DNA of 64,000 nucleotides from Rhizobium deserti (GTDB lineage Bacteria; Pseudomonadota; Alphaproteobacteria; Rhizobiales; Rhizobiaceae), in contig NZ_SMTL01000008.1 in the NCBI RefSeq assembly GCF_004358025.1, forward strand, positions 118,643 through 182,642, written 5' to 3'. The position numbers were made by a program, and so were the translations under genes. Positions 45,161 to 52,530 of this stretch are shown here, in pieces. The notes beneath the pieces were generated by a model, which saw only the letters and a program-made list of their open reading frames with translations, was not told where the DNA came from and ran no database searches. Each line of letters opens with the position of its first letter. Position 1 is the first letter of the stretch.

Positions 45161-45900
45161 GCGGCACGTTCCCGGGCATTGAGGATCATCTGCAGCGCTT
45201 CGGCAGGATCAATCCGTCCATCGTAAAGTGCGCGGCCGGATATGGCTCCCTCTAGCTGTGCGGCGTCGGGCTGCAGCATGCGGCGGATGTCGTCGAGGGA
45301 GGCAAGTCCGCCGGAGGCGATTACCGGTATGGAAACCGCATCGGCAAGTTCAAGGGTCGATGACCAGTTAATGCCGGCGAGGATGCCGTCTCGATCGATG
45401 TCCGTATAGATGATGGCGGCAACCCCGGCCCCTTCGAACTTTTTTGCAAGCTCAATGACGCCGAGTTCGGACGCCTCGGCCCAGCCCTCCACGGCCACCT
45501 TGCCGCCCTTGGCGTCGATACCGACGGCGATCTTGCCGGGAAATTTTCTGCAAGCCTCGATGACAAGGGAAGGATCGCGCACGGCAATGGTTCCCAGGAT
45601 CACCCGCGCAAGGCCGCGCGACAGCCAGGTTTCAATGTGATCGAGCGTGCGAATCCCGCCGCCGAGCTGCACCGGGTTTTGGGTTGCCTTCAGAATGGCT
45701 TCAACCGCATGGCCATTGGCCGAATGTCCCGCAAACGCTCCATCGAGATCGACCACATGCAGCCATTCGAAGCCCTGCTCCTCGAACGACTTCGCCTGCG
45801 CGGCAGGGTCTGTATTATAGACCGTCGCCTGCTGCATGTCGCCGAGCTTGAGGCGGACGCACTGCCCGTCTTTCAGGTCGATTGCCGGGAAAAGGATCAT
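45157..45900 (-). CDS. hisA: ProFAR isomerase
   Basis: HisA isomerises ProFAR to PRFAR, an Amadori rearrangement. The 247-residue barrel begins MILFPAIDLKDGQCVRLK with the catalytic Asp, and has VQLGGGIRT, ARVILGTIAV and TDIDRDGILAG. It is clearly related to, but distinct from, the downstream hisF, with which it overlaps by 4 bases. A 43-codon ORF lies just upstream, ending 6 bp before the hisA ATG. Confidence 0.98.
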   Translation of the reverse strand: MILFPAIDLKDGQCVRLKLGDMQQATVYNTDPAAQAKSFEEQGFEWLHVVDLDGAFAGHSANGHAVEAILKATQNPVQLGGGIRTLDHIETWLSRGLARVILGTIAVRDPSLVIEACRKFPGKIAVGIDAKGGKVAVEGWAEASELGVIELAKKFEGAGVAAIIYTDIDRDGILAGINWSSTLELADAVSIPVIASGGLASLDDIRRMLQPDAAQLEGAISGRALYDGRIDPAEALQMILNARERAA

Positions 45901-45906
45901 CTCGTC

Positions 45907-46038
45907 TCAAGTCCGTAGGGTGGGCACTGTCAGTGCATCCCAGGCATCTACGATATCGGAACGAAAAAGGACAGCGGCAACAATGGCTGCACTAAAGAGT
46001 AATATCATCCGCCAGACCGATGAGACCCTGTGCGTCAC
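45907..46038 (-). CDS. Small predicted membrane protein, 43 residues, between hisH and hisA
   Basis: I found this ORF by reading the 134-bp gap in the his operon. A GTG overlaps the hisH stop as GTGA, and the frame runs 43 codons to a TGA 6 bp before hisA. The product begins MTHRVSSVWR, has one hydrophobic helix at about residues 11-25 (MILLFSAAIVAAVLF), and ends in an acidic, then neutral tail. Stop-start overlap and position argue for a real, coupled gene. The lack of a spaced ribosome-binding site and its small size argue against. I recognise no family. Confidence 0.45.
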   Translation of the reverse strand: MTHRVSSVWRMILLFSAAIVAAVLFRSDIVDAWDALTVPTLRT

Positions 46039-46685
46039 GGCTTCCATCGCAGGAAATTGCCGATCATGGCGAGCCCCAGCTTCTGGCTCTTTTCCGGATG
46101 GAATTGCGAACCCGCCATATTGTCGCGCCCGACGAAAGCGGTCATTGGCCCGCCATATTCCGTCGTCGCAACGACATTGGCATCGTCCTTGGCCGCAAGA
46201 TGATAGGAATGCACAAAATAGGCATGCAGCCCGTCCGGTCCCGTGGGGATGCAGTCGAAAAGCGGGTGCGGATGCGCGAGCTCCAATGTATTCCAGCCGA
46301 TCTGCGGGATCTTCAGGCTCGGATCCTGAGGCGTCATTTCGACAACATCGCCCGGGATCCAGCCGAGACCTTCGGTGACGGTCTTCTCGAGCCCGCGCGA
46401 CGACATCAGCTGCATTCCGACGCAGACACCCAGGAACGGGCGGCCCTTGTTGATGACGGCATCGTTCAGTGCATCCACCATTCCTGGCACGGCATCCAGT
46501 CCGGCCTTGCAGTCGGCATAAGCGCCCACACCCGGCAGAACCACCCGGTCAGCGCTTGCGACCGCCTCGGCCTTGTCGGTGAGGTCGATAACCGCATCGA
46601 TCCCTGCCTCCCGGGAAGCGCGTTCAAATGCCTTGGTCGCCGAGCGGAGATTGCCGGACCCATAATCTATGATAGCGACACGCAT
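46035..46685 (-). CDS. hisH: Imidazole glycerol phosphate synthase, glutaminase subunit
   Basis: HisH is the class I glutamine amidotransferase that feeds ammonia to HisF. The 216 residues contain the oxyanion strand VVLPGVGAYAD, the nucleophile cysteine in GVCVGMQLM, and HSYHLAA and QFHPEKSQKLG with the catalytic histidine and glutamate. The start shares a base with the stop of the DUF2628 gene (TGATG). Confidence 0.97.
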   Translation of the reverse strand: MRVAIIDYGSGNLRSATKAFERASREAGIDAVIDLTDKAEAVASADRVVLPGVGAYADCKAGLDAVPGMVDALNDAVINKGRPFLGVCVGMQLMSSRGLEKTVTEGLGWIPGDVVEMTPQDPSLKIPQIGWNTLELAHPHPLFDCIPTGPDGLHAYFVHSYHLAAKDDANVVATTEYGGPMTAFVGRDNMAGSQFHPEKSQKLGLAMIGNFLRWKP

Positions 46686-47164
46686 CAGCGCACTCCATAA
46701 TCAAAAAGCCCCGGCGCTTGACCCCGCCAGCCATCCGACGGCTGTTTGCCCTGCGGCGCCCAATCAGAAGAAAGGGGCATTGGTTGCTTTTCCGGCTGGG
46801 GCAGGCTGGAGAAATAGATCTCCTCGGCGGTTTGTCGATCTTGGGCGAAAACAATCGCTTCCACGGTCCAGCCACGACGACCAAGTGCGTTGCTGTAGTA
46901 ATTGCGGCTTTCCAATCCGGCGAGAAGGCTCACTGCCAGTCCGATAAGCAGGCCTGCGGGAGCAAAGCCCGGAATCTGCATCAGAAAGCCGCTGCCGATC
47001 TGGACAAGCAGCGCCACGATGCCGGCGAGCCACAATTTGTGCCAGAACAGCCAGAGCCATGGGAAAAGAAAAGCCAGCCAGGAAAACCGGTCGGCGATCA
47101 CAAGTGTGGAGCGGTGGTCCGGCAGGGGTCCGCCGGGAGGCGTCAGAATGGCATAGCTTCGCAA
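46685..47164 (-). CDS. DUF2628 membrane protein in the his operon
   Basis: A 159-residue protein of unknown function, always hydrophobic in the middle: a helix pair near residues 27-50 (FSWLAFLFPWLWLFWHKLWL) and another near 52-84. A conserved RNYYSNALGRRGW region follows, then a proline-rich polar tail. The family often lies between hisB and hisH in rhizobia. It is coupled to hisH by a 1-base overlap and sits 18 bp after hisB. No histidine-related function is suggested by its sequence. Confidence 0.87.
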   Translation of the reverse strand: MRSYAILTPPGGPLPDHRSTLVIADRFSWLAFLFPWLWLFWHKLWLAGIVALLVQIGSGFLMQIPGFAPAGLLIGLAVSLLAGLESRNYYSNALGRRGWTVEAIVFAQDRQTAEEIYFSSLPQPEKQPMPLSSDWAPQGKQPSDGWRGQAPGLFDYGVR

Positions 47165-47182
47165 ATTGGTCTCCTCAAGCGT

Positions 47183-47788
47183 TCAGAGCACGCCTTTGGT
47201 AGAAGGAATGCGGTTGGCCTGCCGTGGATCGATTTCGGTTGCCGTTCGCAGAACGCGGGCAACCGATTTGAAGCAGGTCTCGGCAATATGGTGATTGTTG
47301 GCCCCGTAGTGGTTCAGCAGATGGAGGGTAATCCCAGCATTCTGCGCGAAAGCCTGAAAGAATTCCCGCACCAGTTCCGTGTCGAATGTGCCGACTTTCG
47401 GGGAGCTGAAGGACACATTCCAAACCAGGAACGGCCTGCCCGAAAGGTCGACCGCCGCCTTGGTCATGGTTTCGTCCATGGCAAGATCGAGCGAAGCATA
47501 GCGGGCAATGCCGCGACGATCGCCGAGCGCTTTTGAGATCGCCTGGCCGAGCGCGATGCCGGTATCCTCTACCGTGTGGTGGTCGTCGATATGGAGATCG
47601 CCTTTGACGTCGATGTCCATGTCGATCAGCGAGTGTCGCGATAGCTGGTCGAGCATGTGATCGAAGAAGCCTATCCCGGTCGAGATCCTCGCCGTGCCGT
47701 TGCCGTCGAGGTTGACGGACACGGACACGGAAGTCTCGTTGGTCTTGCGGGAAATGCTTCCGGTGCGCGCGATCGCTATGTCACCCAT
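47183..47788 (-). CDS. hisB: Imidazoleglycerol-phosphate dehydratase
   Basis: HisB dehydrates imidazoleglycerol phosphate to imidazole-acetol phosphate. The 201-residue product is the monofunctional form, without the histidinol phosphatase domain of enterobacteria. The manganese-binding repeats are visible: GFFDHMLDQLSRH, DDHHTVEDTGIALG and LNHYGANNHHIAETCFKS. It is the first gene of the his run and is divergent from hslV across a 185-bp gap. Confidence 0.97.
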   Translation of the reverse strand: MGDIAIARTGSISRKTNETSVSVSVNLDGNGTARISTGIGFFDHMLDQLSRHSLIDMDIDVKGDLHIDDHHTVEDTGIALGQAISKALGDRRGIARYASLDLAMDETMTKAAVDLSGRPFLVWNVSFSSPKVGTFDTELVREFFQAFAQNAGITLHLLNHYGANNHHIAETCFKSVARVLRTATEIDPRQANRIPSTKGVL

Positions 47789-47973
47789 TGGTGTGCTCCA
47801 TGCCTGATGCCCCGCTCCTTATCAGGCGGTTGATTGAAATTCCAGCAAAAGCCGGGCTGAGACGATGAACTGCATGACGCATTTGCATTCATCTGGAGCG
47901 AACATACATAGGGGTCAACGGAGCCGATGGGGCTTCCAACCACGCCTGATGTCAGGCCAACAGGTGCAATTCA

Positions 47974-48498
47974 ATGACAACAATCATAACAGTGAGAAAG
48001 GGCGGCAAGGTCGTCATGGCTGGCGATGGGCAGGTGAGCCTTGGTCAGACCGTGATGAAGGGCAATGCCCGCAAGGTCCGCCGTATCGGCAAGGGCGAAG
48101 TGATTGCCGGCTTTGCCGGAGCGACTGCAGATGCCTTCACGCTTCTCGACCGGCTGGAAAAGAAGCTCGAGCAATATCCGGGTCAGCTGATGCGCGCCGC
48201 GGTGGAACTGGCCAAGGACTGGCGCACCGATAAATATCTGCGCAATCTCGAAGCCATGATGCTGGTCGCAGACAAATCGATCACGCTCGCGATCACCGGC
48301 AATGGTGACGTTCTGGAGCCCGAGCATGGTGTTACCGCAATCGGCTCCGGCGGTAATTTTGCCTATGCCGCAGCCCGCGCCCTGATGGACAGCGATAAGA
48401 CCGCCGAACAGATTGCCCGCCAGTCCCTCGATATCGCAGCGGAAATCTGCGTCTACACAAACCACAACCTCGTCCTGGAAACGCTGGACGCGGAGTAA
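47974..48498 (+). CDS. hslV: HslV peptidase of the HslUV (ClpQY) protease
   Basis: HslV is the proteasome-like threonine peptidase. The 174 residues begin MTTIITVRKGGKVVMAGDGQVS; removal of Met1 exposes the N-terminal threonine nucleophile. ADAFTLLDRLEKKLEQ and SGGNFAYAAARAL are family signatures. hslU follows 72 bp later. HslUV genes are usually under RpoH control, but I could not find a convincing RpoH promoter in the 185-bp upstream gap. Confidence 0.97.
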   Translation: MTTIITVRKGGKVVMAGDGQVSLGQTVMKGNARKVRRIGKGEVIAGFAGATADAFTLLDRLEKKLEQYPGQLMRAAVELAKDWRTDKYLRNLEAMMLVADKSITLAITGNGDVLEPEHGVTAIGSGGNFAYAAARALMDSDKTAEQIARQSLDIAAEICVYTNHNLVLETLDAE

Positions 48499-48570
48499 AG
48501 CCTTCTAGCCAAGGGTCCTGGAGGCCGGGCCGTTGCGGCCGGCCGAAGCAGGCACGCCGAGAGGATACAT

Positions 48571-49878
48571 ATGACTACCTTTTCCCCAAGAGAAACCGTC
48601 TCTGAACTGGACCGCTACATCATCGGCCAGCATGAGGCGAAGCGTGCCGTGGCGATCGCCTTGCGGAATCGCTGGCGGCGGCAGCAGCTCGACGAGAGCC
48701 TGCGCGATGAAGTCATGCCGAAGAACATTCTGATGATCGGGCCGACCGGCGTCGGCAAGACGGAAATTTCCCGCCGGCTCGCCAAGCTGGCAGGCGCCCC
48801 TTTCATCAAGGTCGAGGCGACGAAGTTCACGGAAGTCGGCTATGTCGGCCGCGATGTCGAGCAGATCATCCGCGATCTGGTGGAAGTCGGCATTGGCCTG
48901 GTGCGCGAGAAGAAACGCGCCGAGGTGCAGGCGAAAGCCCAGATGAGCGCCGAAGAACGGGTGCTCGACGCGCTGGTTGGCGTAACCGCTTCGCCGGCGA
49001 CCCGCGAAAGCTTCCGCAAGAAGCTGCGCAACGGAGAGCTGGACGACAAGGAGGTCGAGATCGAGGTAGCCGATGCCGGCTCCGGCATGCCGGGCTTCGA
49101 AATCCCGGGCATGCCCGGCGCCAATATCGGCGTCCTCAACCTGTCCGAAATGTTCGGCAAGGCCATGGGCGGCCGCACCAAGAAGGTGCGCACCACGGTT
49201 GCCAAGTCCTACGGCGAACTGATCCGCGATGAATCCGACAAGCTGATCGACAACGAGGTAATCCAGCGCGAGGCAGTCCGTTCCGTCGAAAACGATGGCA
49301 TCGTCTTCCTCGACGAGATCGACAAGATCGCGGCCCGTGACGGCGGCCTGGGTGCCGGCGTGTCCCGGGAAGGCGTGCAGCGCGACCTTCTGCCGCTTGT
49401 TGAAGGCACCACAGTGTCGACCAAGTACGGGCCGGTGAAGACCGATCACGTGCTGTTCATCGCTTCGGGCGCCTTCCATGTCTCCAAGCCTTCCGACCTC
49501 CTGCCGGAATTGCAGGGCCGCTTGCCGATCCGCGTGGAGCTGAAGCCGCTCACCAAGGAAGATTTCCGCCGCATCCTGACGGAAACAGAGGCAAGCCTCA
49601 TCCGCCAGTACAAGGCATTGATGGCGACGGAAGACTTCACGGTGGATTTCACAGAGGATGCGATCGATGCGCTGGCCGATGTGGCGGTGCATCTGAACTC
49701 CTCCGTGGAAAACATCGGCGCACGCCGGCTGCAGACCGTAATGGAGCGCGTGCTGGACGAGATTTCCTTCACCGCGCCGGATCAGGGCGGCACTTCGGTC
49801 ACCATCGACGCGGACTATGTACGCAAGCATGTCGGCGATCTTGCTGCCGATACCGACCTGTCACGTTATATCCTCTGA
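48571..49878 (+). CDS. hslU: HslU ATPase of the HslUV protease
   Basis: HslU is the AAA+ unfoldase partner of HslV. The 435 residues include TVSELDRYIIGQHEAKRAVAI at the N-terminus, Walker A GPTGVGKTE, FIKVEATKFTEVGYVGRDVE with the pore motif GYVG, Walker B IVFLDEIDKIA, the I-domain between about 110 and 235, and the C-terminal DLSRYIL that activates HslV. A strong hairpin follows the stop. Confidence 0.98.
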   Translation: MTTFSPRETVSELDRYIIGQHEAKRAVAIALRNRWRRQQLDESLRDEVMPKNILMIGPTGVGKTEISRRLAKLAGAPFIKVEATKFTEVGYVGRDVEQIIRDLVEVGIGLVREKKRAEVQAKAQMSAEERVLDALVGVTASPATRESFRKKLRNGELDDKEVEIEVADAGSGMPGFEIPGMPGANIGVLNLSEMFGKAMGGRTKKVRTTVAKSYGELIRDESDKLIDNEVIQREAVRSVENDGIVFLDEIDKIAARDGGLGAGVSREGVQRDLLPLVEGTTVSTKYGPVKTDHVLFIASGAFHVSKPSDLLPELQGRLPIRVELKPLTKEDFRRILTETEASLIRQYKALMATEDFTVDFTEDAIDALADVAVHLNSSVENIGARRLQTVMERVLDEISFTAPDQGGTSVTIDADYVRKHVGDLAADTDLSRYIL

Positions 49879-49884
49879 TTGCTC

Positions 49885-49917
49885 AAAGGGCAGCCGGATC
49901 CGCTCCGGCTGCCCTTT
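49885..49917 (+). terminator. Probable terminator of hslVU
   Basis: A perfect 14-bp inverted repeat, AAAGGGCAGCCGGA / TCCGGCTGCCCTTT, with a 5-nt loop lies 6 bp after the hslU stop. The T-run is only three bases long, so termination may be partial. Confidence 0.78.
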
Positions 49918-50075
49918 ACAGCGTTTGACGCTATTTTGAACGCAGGTGTCTCGACACTGCGGCATGTCTTCACGTAAGGGTGACGCACATTCGTGATGTG
50001 CAGCACTGCTCCATGGTTCGATGGCCAATATGCTGGAGCCGTGTCTGGCGCAGGCCATGACTTGGGACACGACAG

Positions 50076-51017
50076 TTGAAACGCTTCCTTCTGGTATTGC
50101 TTCTCGCCGTCTCATGGATGGCATCCTCCTCGATCCAGGCTGCAGCCATGTCTGTGGTGCCCGAAGGCAACCGGAATACGGTTCAGCCGAAGGTGCCGGG
50201 CGCTTCAGTGCGCCGGACCCGGGCCGGCAAGACGACGTTTGACGAAAAATACGAGAAAATCCGCGATCTTCTGGCCAGCGACAAGGCGCTGGTCGGCAAG
50301 ATAAAATCGACTGCCGCAGCATACGGGATCGACCCGATCCATATGGTCGGTGCGATCGTCGGTGAGCACACCTACAACGTCGATGCCTATGATCGTCTCC
50401 AGACCTATTACATCAAGGCCGCCGCCTATGCCGGAGACAGTTTTCGCTTCGGCTATGGGGACGAAACGATCGAGCAGTTCGTAAGCCGCCCGGAATTCGC
50501 CAAATGCGATGCCGGGTCAGACTCCTACAAGCTGTGGACATGCCGCGAAACGGTCTGGGAAAGAAGCTTCCGGGGCCACAAGGTCGGTGGCACATCCTTT
50601 CCCGACAATCGGTTCAGCGCGGTCTTCTTCCAGCCCTTCTATGCCGGCCAGACCTTTGGTTTGGGTCAGGTCAATCCGCTGACGGCACTGATGCTGTCGG
50701 ACATGGTCGCCCGCACATCCAGCTATCCAAAACTGAACGAGAGCAAGGCGGCGGATGTCTATGATGCCATCATGGATCCGGACAAATCGCTCGCCTACAT
50801 GGCCGCCAGCATCCGCCGGTCGATCGACGACTACAAGTCTATCGCGCACCTCGACATCTCCCGTAATCCGGGGATTACCGCGACGCTTTATAATACGGGT
50901 GGCTCCGCCCAAAGGGCGGCCGCGCTTGCTGCACGCGGGCCCGGAGCCTTGCCGGAAGAGAATTATTACGGTTGGCTGGTCAATGACAGGCTCGGCGAGT
51001 TGAAATCCCTGCTCTGA
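50076..51017 (+). CDS. DUF1402 exported protein with lytic-transglycosylase-like motifs
   Basis: The 313-residue product starts at a TTG (50076) and has a clear signal peptide (MKRFLLVLLLAVSWMASSSIQA), which supports that start. The family, DUF1402, has no assigned function that I know of. Three motifs, in order, resemble lysozyme-fold transglycosylases (SLT): a helix with Glu97 in MVGAIVGEHTYN, then FGLGQVNPLTA (residues 194-204, compare GLMQIMPxTA), and TLYNTGGS near residue 275 (compare AYNAG). This suggests a periplasmic peptidoglycan-active enzyme (inference). Two cysteines, 144 and 156, may form a disulfide. It precedes the P450 gene by 40 bp. Confidence 0.75.
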   Translation: MKRFLLVLLLAVSWMASSSIQAAAMSVVPEGNRNTVQPKVPGASVRRTRAGKTTFDEKYEKIRDLLASDKALVGKIKSTAAAYGIDPIHMVGAIVGEHTYNVDAYDRLQTYYIKAAAYAGDSFRFGYGDETIEQFVSRPEFAKCDAGSDSYKLWTCRETVWERSFRGHKVGGTSFPDNRFSAVFFQPFYAGQTFGLGQVNPLTALMLSDMVARTSSYPKLNESKAADVYDAIMDPDKSLAYMAASIRRSIDDYKSIAHLDISRNPGITATLYNTGGSAQRAAALAARGPGALPEENYYGWLVNDRLGELKSLL

Positions 51018-51057
51018 CTGCTGATATCGACGGGGTCATCAACAAGGAGGCCAGTCG

Positions 51058-52476
51058 ATGGACATGCGACCTGAACCGTTCGTCCCGCCTGCGCCGGAGC
51101 CGCGGGCGACACCGCCGTCAGCATTGGAAACCATCCGCACCGTCTTCAGGAACCCCCTCGAGCTGTGGGGTACCGCCTCCTATACTCTCCCCTGGACGGA
51201 AACAAAGTTCTTCAGCGAGCGGACGATCATCATCAATGATCCCGGCCTCATCCGCCACGTTCTGGTCGACAATGTCGCCAATTACGAAATGTCCGAGATC
51301 CGCCAGCTTATCCTGCGGCCCATCCTGCGCGACGGGCTGCTGACCGCGGAAGGCCACGTTTGGAAGCGTTCACGCAAGGCCATGGCGCCTGTCTTTACGC
51401 CTCGGCATGCTAAAGGCTTTGCCGCCCAGATGCTGGCAAAGTCTGTGGAGTTTGCGCAGCGATACGCGGCATTGGGCAGCCAGGGCAAGGTCGTCGACAT
51501 CTCGACAGACATGGCAGAACTCACCTTTGCCATTCTATCGGAAACGCTGTTTTCAGGACAGGTCGTCACGGAAGGCGACAATTTCTCGAAGGATGTCGAC
51601 CAGCTCCTGCATCGCCTCGGCCGCGTCGACCCCATGGACCTGCTCCGTGCACCGCCATGGGTACCGCGTTTGACGCGAATCGGCGGGCAGAAAGTGCTCG
51701 ATAAATTCCGGAACATGGTTTCGCAAACTATGGCGCTCCGACAGAAGCGAATGGATGAAGATCCGCAAAGCGTCCCTCAGGACTTTCTCACCCTTCTTCT
51801 TCAGCTCGCCGGGCCCGACGGCCTGACAGTGGACGAAATCGGCGACAACATCCTGACCTTCATCGGCGCCGGTCACGAAACGACCGCCCGGGCTCTGGCC
51901 TGGACGCTTTACTGTGTCGCGCAGTCGCCTCTGGTGCGCGAGCATATGGAGGAGGAAATCGATCGGATTTTGGCAAGCGGGGCAGAGCCGGTAGACTGGC
52001 TGGACCTGATGCCCTGGGTTCGCGCCGCCTTCGAAGAAGCCATGCGGCTTTACCCGCCGGCGCCCTCCATCAATCGTGCCGCCATCGCCGATGACCGCTG
52101 GACCAGCCCCGATGGAGATGTCGTGACGATCCGCGCAGGCATGACCGTGCTCGTTATGCCATGGACGCTGCATCGACATGAACTCTATTGGGACCGGCCG
52201 CGCGCTTTCATGCCGGAACGCTTTCTCCCAGAAAACCGCAGCAAGATAGAGCGCTTTCAGTATCTGCCCTTCGGCGCCGGGCCGCGCATCTGCATCGGAG
52301 CAACCTTTGCCATGCAGGAGGCTGTCATCGCGCTGACGGTGTTGATGCATCGCTATCGTTTCGACGTGACGGCGCAGACCAAACCCTGGCCGGTTCAAAA
52401 GCTCACGACCCAACCCCGCGATGGCATGCCCATGCGGGTGAGTTTGCGACAGACCAAGTCCTCTCCGGTGATTTGA
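51058..52476 (+). CDS. Cytochrome P450
   Basis: A 472-residue soluble bacterial P450. The I-helix oxygen-binding motif is FIGAGHETTARAL, the K-helix ExxR is FEEAMRLYPPAP, PERF is FMPERFLPENRS, and the haem loop is FGAGPRICIGATFAMQ with proximal Cys412. No membrane anchor is present. Related single P450s occur in many rhizobia without known substrate. No ferredoxin or reductase gene lies nearby, so electron donors must come from elsewhere. The start has AAGGAGG upstream. Confidence 0.94.
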   Translation: MDMRPEPFVPPAPEPRATPPSALETIRTVFRNPLELWGTASYTLPWTETKFFSERTIIINDPGLIRHVLVDNVANYEMSEIRQLILRPILRDGLLTAEGHVWKRSRKAMAPVFTPRHAKGFAAQMLAKSVEFAQRYAALGSQGKVVDISTDMAELTFAILSETLFSGQVVTEGDNFSKDVDQLLHRLGRVDPMDLLRAPPWVPRLTRIGGQKVLDKFRNMVSQTMALRQKRMDEDPQSVPQDFLTLLLQLAGPDGLTVDEIGDNILTFIGAGHETTARALAWTLYCVAQSPLVREHMEEEIDRILASGAEPVDWLDLMPWVRAAFEEAMRLYPPAPSINRAAIADDRWTSPDGDVVTIRAGMTVLVMPWTLHRHELYWDRPRAFMPERFLPENRSKIERFQYLPFGAGPRICIGATFAMQEAVIALTVLMHRYRFDVTAQTKPWPVQKLTTQPRDGMPMRVSLRQTKSSPVI

Positions 52477-52530
52477 ACTTCTGAAGCCATGGGCTATTGA
52501 TCGTGGAATCAAGATCGACGGGATTTCCGC

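Noticed and set aside
47789..47973. RpoH (heat-shock) promoter for hslV
   Set aside because: Only poor matches to the alphaproteobacterial RpoH -35 and -10 elements were found.
48505..49830. 441-codon open frame antisense to hslU
   Set aside because: Mirror of hslU codon bias, with no motif or ribosome-binding site.
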